A stretch of DNA of 64,000 nt from Plasmodium brasilianum (taxonomy: Eukaryota > Apicomplexa > Aconoidasida > Haemosporida > Plasmodiidae), in the NCBI RefSeq assembly GCF_023973825.1, contig NC_090122.1, forward strand, positions 372,001-436,000, read 5' to 3'. Below the pieces are notes generated by a model that did no database searches, was not told where the DNA came from, and saw only the letters and a program-made list of their open reading frames with translations. Positions 47,058 to 57,649 of this stretch are shown here, one piece after another. Each line of letters opens with the position of its first letter. The stretch's first letter is position 1. A program made the translations under genes and the position numbers.

Positions 47058-48257
47058 TATTCTTTTCTATTTTTTTGTCCATACCTCTTTTTTCCTCCCT
47101 TTTAAGGATTTTTCTTTTTTTTTTCTACTCAGTTCTATGAGTTAATAAAGAATTTACCATTTTGGTAAAGTTCTTCTAACTAGCAGAATGATTATTTTTT
47201 TTAAAAAAAAAGGAGTATAACAAGTCCTTAAACATGTATGCACATACTTTTTTCTTTTACCTTTTCTGCTATTTTTACTTTTCCTTTTTTTTTTTTTTTT
47301 TTTTTAACTTGAATAAAAGATACCAGAGACTAAAATTTCATCCCTCTCCCCCTCTATTTCCCTATATATGCATAATATATAACCCAAATGAACTTATTGT
47401 TCCTTTTTTTCCTACACGTCACTGTACCCTCTCAGTATATTTTTACTCTTAAAAAAGAATTGACATTATTCATTCTGTATGTTGCAGTGAAGTAGAGGAA
47501 TATAAATATAAATATGTATAAATATAAATATGTATAAATATAAATATGTATATATATAAATATGTATATATATAAATATGTATAAATATAAATATGTATA
47601 TATATAAATATGTATAAATATAAATATGTATAAATATAAATATGTATATATATATATTTTTTATAACTTGAAACTTAATTTAAAAAAAAAAAAAAAAAAA
47701 TACAAACATAAATATTATAAAATGTATGCTAAACAATTTATAATCAAATTGATTGCAAAATGTACTTTTTTTAGTATGCCCTATTTGTTGGCATCAGAAA
47801 AAAAATAATTTTATATTTTAAAGAATGTTCACTAAAAAAAAGGAAATCATCATAAAATGACGTAAAATGAAAAGAAGCAAAATGAAAAGAAGCAAAATGA
47901 AAAGAAGTAAAATAAAATGAAAAAAAGCAAAATACAGGAAAATACAGTAAAATAATTTTATTAATAATGACGTGGCAACGTAAAAAAAAAAAATTAAACA
48001 TACATATATATGTGTATGCATATGCGTTATGTACATATATATATTAAAATATAATAAAAAGAAGGTTTATGCCATTTATATGTTAAACAAATTAAATTGC
48101 GCAGCAAATTTAACGCCAACATATGGCATTGAAGTACTGAACAACATAAAACAATAAATGGAAATAACGAGAAAAAAAATATATATAGGAATATAAGTAT
48201 ATAAATTAATTTTTTTTTTTTATTCCCCCTTTCTCTTTTACTTTCCCATCTGTTCAG
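47058..48257. other. intergenic with TA-rich and A-rich repeats
   Basis: Upstream of the TCERG1-like gene. It has a (tataaatatgtataaa)n array at about 47505-47650 and a 15-bp A-rich repeat (aaaatgaaaagaagc) at about 47862-47935. Two short plus-strand ORFs look non-random: 47721-47808 (28 codons) and 48080-48157 (25 codons, with MLNKLNCAANLTP). They may be exons of the piece at 48258-48376, but phases do not fit. Confidence 0.35.
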
Positions 48258-48376
48258 TAACATACACAAAATGGTGTAGCATTTATGTTAAGAATAATAA
48301 TCAAATAGAAGACGAAAATAGAAAAAGAAGAACATTCAAAATGGTTGTCCATTTAGACGCTTTTACGTGTTACTGA
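48258..48376 (+). CDS. candidate terminal exon, unrecognised
   Basis: A long pyrimidine tract and CTGTTCAG precede an open frame of 38 codons ending in TGA. It reads TYTKWCSIYVKNNNQIEDE, then NRKRRTFKMVVHLDAFTCY. Composition is clearly coding-like and the acceptor is strong, but I could not find an upstream exon in the required phase 1. It could also be the 3' flank of the SNARE gene on the other strand. Confidence 0.3.
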
Positions 48377-48601
48377 GTTATATACATATATATGTAGTTT
48401 TGATTCAACAAATAGGCTTTTCTTCATACGCAGTGAGTGATGGCACTACCATTGTGTCTGCAAAAATATATGTATGTATATGCATTTGTATGTGAGCATA
48501 TATTTACACTTATATGTGCGCGTGTGAACTAACTTAGCAAATGTGAAGTGATGCCCCTTTCTTCGTTCGAAACGTTTTAACAAATAATTTTTTTTTTTAG
48601 A

Positions 48602-49495
48602 TTACTTTTTAAAATACGAATACAGCAGATAAAAGAATAGTAAACTTAAAACTATTCCCACAATGACAATGATTAAGTTTTGTTTATGCGTTTTCTTAAT
48701 AGTATCAACTAATGAAGAAGATAAGCCAATGTAATTATACATATCGATGACTTTTTTTCGTACATTCTTTAAAAACTTGTTCTGTTTCCTTAACATATCT
48801 AATGTGCTCATACCTTGAATATGAAATATATTAATGTTATTTTCAACTTGTTTTAAAATTTCCTTCTCATTATGTAAATAATTTATTGTCGAGTCATTAT
48901 CATATTTTTTCTTTTTCATATTTCTATGTGTTTTATTATAGATATTATTACTATTATTATTTCTTTCAGACTGAATTAAATTATTTTTATAAATACTGTC
49001 CAAAGTTTTAATGTATGAATTGGCTTCATTTGTTAAGGTCTCAATTCTTCTCTCCCATATAACATTTTCATTATTTACTATTCTGTTGTTCATATTATTT
49101 GTGCTTATAAAAGAATAGGTATTTTTTAAATTTTCCACATTCATATAAAAAGAATTTGTTAGTGCATTTATTTTATTTAATGTTAAGTTATTTTTTCCAT
49201 TTTTATTTATATTTAAAACATCATTTCTTTTATATATATTAGAATAACTGTTATATATGTTGTTATTATCTTCTTGATTATTCGATACAATCAAATTGTA
49301 TGAATAAAATAAATTATATGACCTCTCTAATTCTTTCCTTACTTTCACTATTTTTCCATATATATTATTCAAACTTGTTTCGTGCTGTTGTGTATTATTT
49401 TTACTACTACCCTCATTATATTCGTATTCCTTCCGAGCACCAGAAAACGTACCTCTCATTTCGTCGTCTAGTACAGCTTCATATTTCGATTTCAT
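48602..49495 (-). CDS. Golgi Qb-SNARE (GS27/Bos1 or GS28 type)
   Basis: Tail-anchored SNARE for ER-Golgi vesicle fusion, 297 aa, no intron. It starts MKSKYEAVLDDEMRG. The N-terminal three-helix region is expanded with Asn-rich inserts. The SNARE motif (about residues 210-268) reads LHNEKEILKQVENNINIFH and STLDMLRKQNKFLKNVRKK, ending MYNYIGLSSSLVDTIKKTHK, which resembles the membrin/GS27 end of the motif (LGLSNTV.RLIEKR). A single C-terminal transmembrane helix (LIIVIVGIVLSLLFFYLLYS) leaves only three residues in the lumen. GS27/Bos1 fits the GLSxxL element best; GS28/GOSR1 cannot be excluded by eye. A minus-strand piece upstream at about 49675-49699 (MNSIFFVTR before GTGAGG) could be a non-coding or extra 5' exon. 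Confidence 0.82.
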   Translation of the reverse strand: MKSKYEAVLDDEMRGTFSGARKEYEYNEGSSKNNTQQHETSLNNIYGKIVKVRKELERSYNLFYSYNLIVSNNQEDNNNIYNSYSNIYKRNDVLNINKNGKNNLTLNKINALTNSFYMNVENLKNTYSFISTNNMNNRIVNNENVIWERRIETLTNEANSYIKTLDSIYKNNLIQSERNNNSNNIYNKTHRNMKKKKYDNDSTINYLHNEKEILKQVENNINIFHIQGMSTLDMLRKQNKFLKNVRKKVIDMYNYIGLSSSLVDTIKKTHKQNLIIVIVGIVLSLLFFYLLYSYFKK

Positions 49496-49714
49496 TTTGT
49501 GTTCCCTCTGTTATATTTTTTTTTTTTTTTTTCACACAAGTGCTACAAAATAGAGTAAATTTTACATAAGTAGCCTTAAAAAGCTTCAGAGGTCCTCGAA
49601 AAAGCATTTACAAAAACGTTTAAATATTATCTTCGGCACGTTGATATATTCTCCTCATCTATCATAATTCCTCACCTCGTAACGAAAAAAATACTGTTCA
49701 TTTATAGCATTCTT

Positions 49715-49835
<121 letters not shown>

Positions 49836-49837
49836 GA

Positions 49838-50103
49838 AAAAATTAAAAAAAATTAAAAACAATTAAAAAAAATTAAAAACAATTAAAAAATTAAAAAAAA
49901 TTAAAAAAAATTAAAAAATTAAAAAATTAAAAAAAATTAAAAAATTAAAAAATTAAAAAAAATTAAAAAATTAAAAAAAATTAAAAAATTAAAAAAAAAT
50001 TAAAAACAATTAAAAAATTAAAAACAATTAAAAAATTAAAAACAATTAAAAAATTAAAAAAAATTAAAAAATTAAAAAAAATTAAAAACAATTAAAAAAA
50101 TAA
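49838..50103. repeat. (ATTAAAAA)n-type array
   Basis: Imperfect tandem units of 8-11 bp (attaaaaa, acaattaaaaa) directly after the poly-A, probably derived from the same expansion. Confidence 0.9.
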
Positions 50104-50540
50104 AATAAAAAAAAAGCTTCGTTGCTACAGGGGAATTTTACTTACGTATATAGCCCTTTGGCAGAAATAAAAAATTCTGAAAAATGAGGTGAACTCAAAT
50201 GGCGAACGTAAAAACAGAGGTCGAAAAAAATTTTATCGCACAAGAGCTTACAGTGTGATAGCGTATATATATACATTATATGTATGTAAGTATGCGCACA
50301 TCTTATGTATATATATGTTTATATGTACCTATTTGCAATGTACATGTTCCCAATAAAAAGAAACATTATAGGCAAGAATACATTTAACTTGTGGAAAAAA
50401 AAAAAGCTCGTGATATTTAGTAAAAATTTAAGTGTAAACCTTAAAGTGTTCACATAAGCAAAATAACAGGGTGGAGGGAAAAACACGAAAGGCATACAGA
50501 AGTATATATGTATGTATGTATGTGCGTATGTGTGTATGTA

Positions 50541-50610
<70 letters not shown>

Positions 50611-50824
50611 TTGCGCTGCTCGATCGCTGGTCCAAATTGCCACTGTGAAGAAATATTCAAAATGAGCGTTTACTTTAGAAATTAATATATTGAATAAAGT
50701 TTAAAAAAAAAAAAAAAAAGAGAAGCTTTAAAAACAAGTTGGCATACAGATATATGTGTAGATCTCTACAAGGCAGATAAATGTTAAGTTTTTTAAATGA
50801 AATCAAGCGTGCCATATTTACTCC

Positions 50825-51109
50825 ATGATGGGGTTTTATAGCTTTAAAGAACATATAAAAGTGTAAACTGTTAAAAGAGTTATATGGTCACGTGTACCTA
50901 TATGCGTACATATACCCACGTACATATATACATAATACATACATACATGCACACATACGTAAATTCATGCATGTAAGCACTAGTACGTATTGTAGGGGTT
51001 CCCATTTTCCTATGAATGCCTTATATGCAGGAATTTCCTTATTAATAAAAAAATAAATGACCTGACTTTTCCTACTATAAGTACCACGCCTTGTCAGACA
51101 GAAAAATAA
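50825..51109 (+). CDS. candidate two-exon small Cys-containing protein
   Basis: ATG at 50825 opens MMGFYSFKEHIK and meets a donor at 50861 (AAAA|GTGTAAA). After TATTGTAG, exon 50996-51109 continues in phase 0 with GFPFSYECLICRNFLINKKI and PTISTTPCQTEK to a TAA, about 49 aa in total. The CLIC motif could be half of a metal site. An alternative acceptor (CTACTATAAG) inside exon 2 would give a different C terminus (HALSDRKIIELPVKF). On minus the same patch is open and ends SDKAWYL. Family unknown. Confidence 0.3.
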
Positions 51110-51884
51110 TAGAGCTTCCAGTTAAGTTCCTTTTTTTTTTTTTTTTTTTTTTTATATAAATGTACATATATGGTACACGTCTAACACATAAAATACATGG
51201 TGTATCATATAGACAAGTTTGTGTAAAACATCCATATCTCATTGTTCTGCAATGTTGTAAACATTCATGTGGCACGCGTGTTTGTTTTTTTTTCTTTTCC
51301 AATCTCTCTTCATTTATTATGTACGTGAAACTAAGCATTCTTCACAAAATGGGGCTCACGAAAGTTCGCAAAATGGGCTGCAATATAGGATGCAATATGG
51401 ATCGCGTTGATGACCTCATAAAAGGTTCGCGAACAAATTTTGAAAGAGGATCTGTAAAATGATTGCATTAAGGGTCTCAAATAGAGGCTCAAATAGAGGC
51501 TCAAATGGAGTCATAAAAAGGGCCGTAAAATGGGTGATAAAAATGGCCTAAAAAAAGGTTCTTAAGCAGGGCCGCAAATTAGGTCGCAAATTAGGTCGCA
51601 AATTAGGCAGCGAATTAGACCGCAAATTAGACCGCAAATTAGACCTCAAATTAGGTCGCAAATTAGGCAGCGAATTAGACCGAAAATTAGACCTCAAATT
51701 AGGTCGCAAATTAGATCGCAAATTAGACCGAAAATTAGACCGCACATTAGGTCGCAAATTAGACCGAAAATTAGGCAGCGAATTAAGCCGCAAACGAGGC
51801 AATGAATTTGGTTGCAAGTAAGGTCGCATACATGGTTGAAAAAAAAAGGACGAAAGAAAAATATTTAAGTGTAAAAAGTACGCA
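51110..51884. other. 3' flank of hypothetical gene, repeat-filled
   Basis: Poly-T at about 51131-51153, a non-repetitive stretch with short open frames to about 51350, and the 12-bp array described next. No gene supported. Confidence 0.5.
51480..51805. repeat. 12-bp minisatellite (cgcaaattagac)
   Basis: More than 20 imperfect copies of a 12-bp unit. On minus it is open as NLRS/NLRP/NFRS tetrads and the frame continues toward the hypothetical gene at 51885-52457, but that gene has its own stop (TGG TAA) and the tetrads are better read as a repeat. Confidence 0.85.
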
Positions 51885-52457
51885 TTACCAAATTTTCCCG
51901 TTATTTTCAATATTCAAATCAATATTCAAAAAAATATGTTTAAACATTTCATAATTAATATATAAATTAGCAATATCCATGGAAGGAAATTTCCGCTTAC
52001 ATTTGTTTCTGTCAATGCAATCATTAGAATAGATCTGATTTTCCAAAATTTTTTTAAAATATTGATTATTGGTGTAATATAAAAACATATTTACAATATC
52101 TTCAATATTTACTTTTATATTAAAATGATACAATGCTTTTCTTATTTTTTGTATATTAATAAAATTTTTAAGATTTTTATTATAATATATTATTTCGTCA
52201 AATTCTTCTGTTAGTTTTAAGCTCTGCTTTTTTTCTATTTTTTGTCTTATCTCCTCTTTTAAAAAATCATTATCATCTATTATATCATCAATGTTGTTAA
52301 TATAATCCCAGATGTATTTTACTTTTTCGTCAATTATGTTTTTAATCTCTATATCATTGTCCTTTTCATAAATGGTTTTTATTTTCCCTCCTTTTCTTCT
52401 TAATGTCCTTTCTAAATCTTGCACTTTTCGTATAGTATTTCCTCTTCTTCTACTCAT
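51885..52457 (-). CDS. hypothetical protein with possible degenerate EF-hand-like helices
   Basis: A single ATG-started frame of 190 codons; I do not recognise the family. The N terminus is basic (MSRRRGNTIRKVQDLERTL), the middle is acidic and helical (KYIWDYINNIDDIIDDNDFL), and the C-terminal half contains NIQKIRKALYHFNIKVNIED and YINYEMFKHIFL. These have the spacing of EF-hand-type entering and exiting helices but no Ca-binding loop, so that reading is speculative. It ends NNGKIW; the TGGTAATG at the stop overlaps a usable donor, so a further exon cannot be excluded. Composition and codon mix are coding-like, and a short 5' flank is pyrimidine-rich. Confidence 0.7.
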   Translation of the reverse strand: MSRRRGNTIRKVQDLERTLRRKGGKIKTIYEKDNDIEIKNIIDEKVKYIWDYINNIDDIIDDNDFLKEEIRQKIEKKQSLKLTEEFDEIIYYNKNLKNFINIQKIRKALYHFNIKVNIEDIVNMFLYYTNNQYFKKILENQIYSNDCIDRNKCKRKFPSMDIANLYINYEMFKHIFLNIDLNIENNGKIW

Positions 52458-52795
52458 TTTTTACACACGTTTTCTCGGGGAAGTTTTGTGCTTTTCTTTC
52501 GAGTTCTAATTTCAGTACTTTAGAATAAAAAAATTTAGGAGCTACAGTTGGGGGTAAATACATGCTCATATGCATATATATACATATTTACATGTGAAGC
52601 AAAATATTTACAACAATTCGTTATCTTATAAATGGAAAAAGATGCCTAACTACATAGCTACATCACCACATAAAATTATACTTCGTTTTATTTGGATTTA
52701 TTTGGATTTCTTTTTTTTTGAACATTCAAATCCTTGTAATCTATTTTTGTCCAAGGTTGGCGTTCATATGTCCATGGAAAAAACAAAAAAGTTAA

Positions 52796-53661
52796 CTACC
52801 TTTTTATAAAAAAATCGTTACTTGAGTATGTGTCCACAATTTGACTATTCGTTACTACACATTTATCAATTCTTGACGATGGGCTACCAATGCGTGTTAA
52901 AAAATTTTTGAACTGTTCTAATGATTCTTTATTGTTACTCTCAGCTCTAACCACTACTGTGTTTCTATCAGTATTCTGAACATATCCTCTTATGTTTAGC
53001 TTATCTGCTTCTAATTTTGTATATTTTCGAAAAAAAACACCTACAAAAAAGGGAAAATGTTTTGTGCGTTGTGCATAAATAGATGTCAAAGTGTGCATAG
53101 GTAGGTACATACAGAGATAGGTATACATAGAGGTAAGTACATATATAGATAAGTACTTACATATACATATGTATGCACGTGACATATTTAACAGAACAAT
53201 GAAGACATTAACGACTTATTCTACATGATTCCCCCTTTAAAATAATTCAAAATAACGAAAAACTTTTTTGCAATAAAAATATGTACCAGGAATATAAAAC
53301 AGCAAGGGGGAGGTGTTCTTATTTGTTATTTTTGACCTTACGATGTTTCATTATTTAACGTTACTCTTTAGAATACTTCAATATTTTTAATTTTTCTTTT
53401 ATTTTATTGTATGAATGTATTCGTGTATGTATGTATGTATGTATGTATGTATGGGTGTTTGTATGAATGTATGAGTGTATGTATGTATGTATGTATGTAT
53501 GGGTGTTTGTATGAATGTATGAGTGTATGTATGTATGAGTTTATGTATGTATGAGTTTATGTATGTATGTACACATATATGTATTTTATTTATTTATTTA
53601 TTTTTTTTTTTTCCGAACCTTGAACCTTGCCGAACACTTCAAAATCAAATGAATATATCAT
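52796..53661 (-). CDS. Acylphosphatase, two exons
   Basis: Hydrolyses the carboxyl-phosphate bond of acylphosphates. Exons 53619-53661 and 52796-53040 join in phase 1 to exactly 95 aa, close to the 98-99 aa of vertebrate enzymes. It starts MIYSFDFEVFGKVQG|VFFRKYT, the acylphosphatase signature 1 with its catalytic Arg in the VFFR loop. GYVQNTDRNTVVVRAESN (human GWVQNTDRGTV) carries the catalytic Asn. IGSPSSRIDKCVV matches the third conserved block (GSP.S.I). All active-site residues visible by eye are present, so it is likely active. The 578-bp intron interrupts the phosphate-binding loop and contains gtat-based repeats. An unspliced frame runs upstream of exon 2 to 53185 but has no acylphosphatase N terminus. 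Confidence 0.93.
53414..53575. repeat. (GTAT)n with higher-order repeat in the acylphosphatase intron
   Basis: GTAT tetranucleotide runs interrupted by gggtgtttgtatgaatgtatgagt, the composite occurring about twice, followed by shorter tatgagtt variants. It lies within intron 53041-53618. Confidence 0.85.
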
Positions 53662-54650
53662 CTTACTAGAATTGCAAAAACCTTTTAAAAAATTGTTATT
53701 TGACCAAAGTTTTGTTTGAGGGAATAAAAGGAACGAAGATATATAGGGACGAATGTGCATAATTTTTTTTTTTTTCTTTATAATTTATGTTTTATCCTTG
53801 TAGGAAGAATAAAACATGTAGTAGTAAAAAATTATGAATAAAGCCTTTCAATTTCAGAAATTTTTTTAACAAAAAAAAGAAAACACTCGTTAATTTTCTT
53901 CTTTCTCTCCACATATATGTGCAGATTTATATATTCAGGTATAATGCTTCACTATATATTTTTTCTTTTTTTTTAAACTTTTTAGGTAATAATACAAATT
54001 TTTTTTTCTCAAATTTTTTATAATTTATGAAATTGTAAGGGCATAATTAATCTCATATATTTTAATGAAAAAAAAAAAAAAAAAGAAGAAAAAAAAGAAC
54101 GTATATTGATTACTTCAACTGTGCACAGTTTTGTTGAGCCACGCGACAACAATTTGTAGTGTCTCCATCTTAATGAATTGTTATAATTAAAAAGAAAAAA
54201 AAAAAAGTACACAAATAAGCGAATAAACGAGAGAACGATTTAATATTAAATGAAATAAATTAAAGGAACTATATAAACAAATGGAAAAAGCGATAACTCA
54301 CAGAGAGGAAAAACATGTAGGGTTATGTTTTTCTAATGCTCATATTTTCTATATTTAGAGTTGTTTTTTCCCGTTAAATATTAACATTTTCATCTTTTAT
54401 TTTTTTTTCAAGTTTCCTGTTCTACGATGGCTCAAACTTGCATCCATGTACATACATATGTACATACGTATTAATGTGGGTATCTGGTAATTTGTGTGTG
54501 CATGTATATACATGCTTCCCCATGCACATAACCCCTCCCCTCGTTGCATCCTTCGTATATTCCTATATGCAGGAAGAAACATGTTCATTCGCTATTCATT
54601 TCTGTCATTTTTTTGAGGGAATTAATAAGCTATATACATATATGTGTACA

Positions 54651-54693
<43 letters not shown>

Positions 54694-54956
54694 ATATATA
54701 TATATTGTATATATATATATATTGTATATATATGTGACAGTACTGCACTTGCGTGTATTCGTTTTTGTTAGCAGTGTATATAAATATATACACAACGCAA
54801 TAATCTTAGGGGAGAATAAAATCAGTTAAAATTAAAAACCGAATAGACTGAATTGGTAATATAAAACTGCATTCTAATATAGAAGAATATTTTTATTTTT
54901 TTTTGGAAGTTAAAAAAAAAATAAACAAAATAAAATAATAATCATTTCCATAATCG
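53662..54956. other. intergenic
   Basis: Upstream of acylphosphatase. A 17-codon ATG frame on minus (54115-54168, METLQIVVAWLNKTVHS) is compositionally striking but too short to call. (TA)n at about 54655-54735. Nothing else. Confidence 0.45.
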
Positions 54957-57480
54957 CTAGCTTTCCCCTTGTTTACAGCAATCTGTATGTACAAATGGAC
55001 AAGCATTAACTTGGTCCCTTTTAAGAACTAATTTTAAAGCGTATTTGTTAAGACTCCTCACACGTATATGAATACATATATGTATATATACATATACCAA
55101 TATATATATATATATATATATATATACTTACATACATTTTATTGATTTACATTTTTTGCAATTTAACTGAAAGACATAAAGCTTCTTAAAAGCAAATTTC
55201 CATGTTTGTTTGCAAATTTAGTTGTAAATATATGGGAATAGGGGTACATGAGTATATGTGTACGTGTGTATACGTGTATATTATGTGCATATGCGCATAT
55301 ATATTGATGTATACATACACGTAAGCATACGTGCACGCAAAACACGTTACACGTAAAATTCGCGCAACAGCAATTTATCACATAAACAGAAAAACCAATT
55401 TTTTATTTATCGTCGTATGTACTATTTAAACATAATTTATTCTTAATATTTTCAAATTTTTTGGAAAAACAAACAAAAAAAAAAATTATAATTTCTACAA
55501 CAATTTGAAGCAGACAAAAAAATAGCTCCTTATTGTACACAAGGCGTTTATATAGGTTACAACTGTACAATTTAAAAAAAAAAAAAAAAAGAAAATAGAA
55601 GAAAAAGGTGAAGAAGTTAATAATAAAGATAAGAAAAACATAATTTTTTTTTTTTTGCATTTAGATCTTGTGTACATGCTTATACATACAGGTAATTTTA
55701 TTTTTCTGTTCAAGGTGAACGAATACAAAAATAAAATTTTCACTTTTTTTATCAATTAAACTCGCTATTTTTAGGTATTTTATTCGTTATTTATTTTGAT
55801 ATATTTTGATAAAGTTCGATATATTTTAATATATTTTCTTTTTTTTTTACGATTTATTCTTAATCTTAGTGATACATATATATAATAGGCGATAAGGAAG
55901 AAAATTTTATGCAAAAACTTTTTTTTTTTTTTTTTAAAAGTATATCTAGACTTTTACTTACGAACATAAACATATATATATATATATATGTGAGTAAGGA
56001 CACCCTCTAGTTTATTCATAATGATGTTCTCCATCTCTTTTAATTGTCTTTTTAATTTTCTTTACTCATTTTTTACAACCTTTTTGCAACATTGTATTTT
56101 ATTTTTATTTTTATTTTATCTTTTATATTTTTTTTCCCTTATCATGTTATGATATGCAACTGGCGAAATTCCACGTGTTTCAATTTTTTCCTCCCTTAAT
56201 GAAGCCTCCTCATTTTTTTTTTTTTTCCCTCATGTGTTCTAAAATAGATTTATGCTACCTTTTTTCTTGTAAAAAAGAGTAAATTTTATTTCCCATTATT
56301 TTTTTCATCCTTTATGTAACTATAGTGTCATGTTGACCTACACATGTAATAGTCTGTTTTTTTTTTTTTTTTTTTTTTTTAATTTTTTCTTGATATTTTC
56401 TCGATTTATTTTCGATTTATTCTCGATATTTTCTCAATATTTTTCCGATTTATAATTGCTGTATATTTTGGTTTTCTCCTAAATTATTTTTTATTTTTTT
56501 TTTATCTTTTCTTCTTTTTTTTTTTTTTATTTTCTTTTTATTTTTATATTTAAAAATAATAAAGTGGTAAAATTGCCAGTACAACTGCATGGTTCTGGAA
56601 AATTTTCAACCGTGTTATAAACCCATAAATGAAAAGGAGAAGGAAGAGGAAAAACAACAACAAGTAAACATATGAACATGCTTTTTTTTAATAAATTCGT
56701 AAAGAGGTGCCTGTTATTTACAAATGTACATTCTCCTGCTTATAACCACATCGATATCATATAGTAGACAATGAGAACATGCATCGAGATTGTTTGTGCG
56801 CTTGTTCGTTTGTTCATATTTTTTGTTTTTACTTCACTTTGACATATATTGTTGAATTTCCCCCCCTTTTTCCATCTTTATGCTTATTCTGGATGTTTTT
56901 AAGTCAAATACATTTATACATTAAAAAATTTTATATTATATCCTTTAAACTTAAAAGAAAAAAAAAAAAAAAAAAGTGCTATTCGAGTATAATATAACCT
57001 TCAACACTCACTTAAAGACAACTACATTTTCATGTGTAAATTCTAAAATGCCTTCTTTTTTATGATAATATAGTGGGAATTTTTTATTTAAATATGTTAA
57101 GTATTATACATAAAATATATGCAAGTATACATGTTCATGCGCGCACACCCCATGTAAACATACCAAAAGAGAATAAATAAATCTTCTTTTTTTTTGTTAT
57201 GAGTATAATTCAGCTAAAATTTTTTATGCCTGTCCATACTCTTATCATTTTTATACGTATTTATTTTTTGTAGGAAAAGAAAAAAAGAAGCTTTAAGTAA
57301 CGTTTGAAATATATGTACAGACGTATGAGCAAATAATTGTAGCTTTTTGCTAATCCAGAAAAAGATAGATCTCTTATGTGATAAAAAAAAAAAAAGGTAA
57401 TAAAATAAAAAATAAAAAGTCTTCTTAATATAGCACGCCTTAAATATACAATTTCGTACCTGGTAAGAAGTAACGTACAT
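54957..57480 (-). CDS. candidate ten-exon gene with Cys-rich C terminus
   Basis: Hand-built model on minus. Exons: 57460-57480 (MYVTSYQ), 57319-57372 (RSIFFWISKKLQLFAHTS), 57147 or 57164-57213 (LNYTHNKKKEDLFILF), about 57012-57054 (GILEFTHENVVVF), 56838-56888 (ISIKMEKGGEIQQYMS), 56722-56735 (RMYI), 55690-55764 (SLIDKKSENFIFVFVHLEQ), about 55516-55562 (VTYINALCTIRSYFF), 55132-55184 (KLYVFQLNCKKCKSIKC) and 54957-55017 (DQVNACPFVHTDCCKQGES, stop). The runs of exons 1-3, 4-8 and 9-10 are each phase-consistent. The exon 3/4 junction needs a weak donor (GTGCGC) or another microexon, and the exon 8/9 junction uses GTCTGC. The C terminus has CxxC..C..C..CC, suggesting a small metal-binding domain. 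Family not recognised; nothing else occupies this 2.5 kb. Confidence 0.4.
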
Positions 57481-57520
57481 CTGCGCTCTGCTATTTTTTT
57501 GCAAAATCAGTAGAGAGGTT

Positions 57521-57576
<56 letters not shown>

Positions 57577-57649
57577 GTACGTATGTATGTGTGTAAAATT
57601 CCTGATGGGGTATCTTACCAGAAAATAAGCTTAAAAATTAGCAGCAAAA

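Noticed and set aside
54115..54168. 17-codon ORF METLQIVVAWLNKTVHS on minus
   Set aside because: Too short, no splice extension found, no conservation evidence available.
56588..56665. Plus-strand ATG frame MVLENFQPCYKPINEK before a GTAAAC donor
   Set aside because: Its complement is a typical pyrimidine-rich intron end on the minus strand within the candidate ten-exon gene, and no plus-strand continuation was found.
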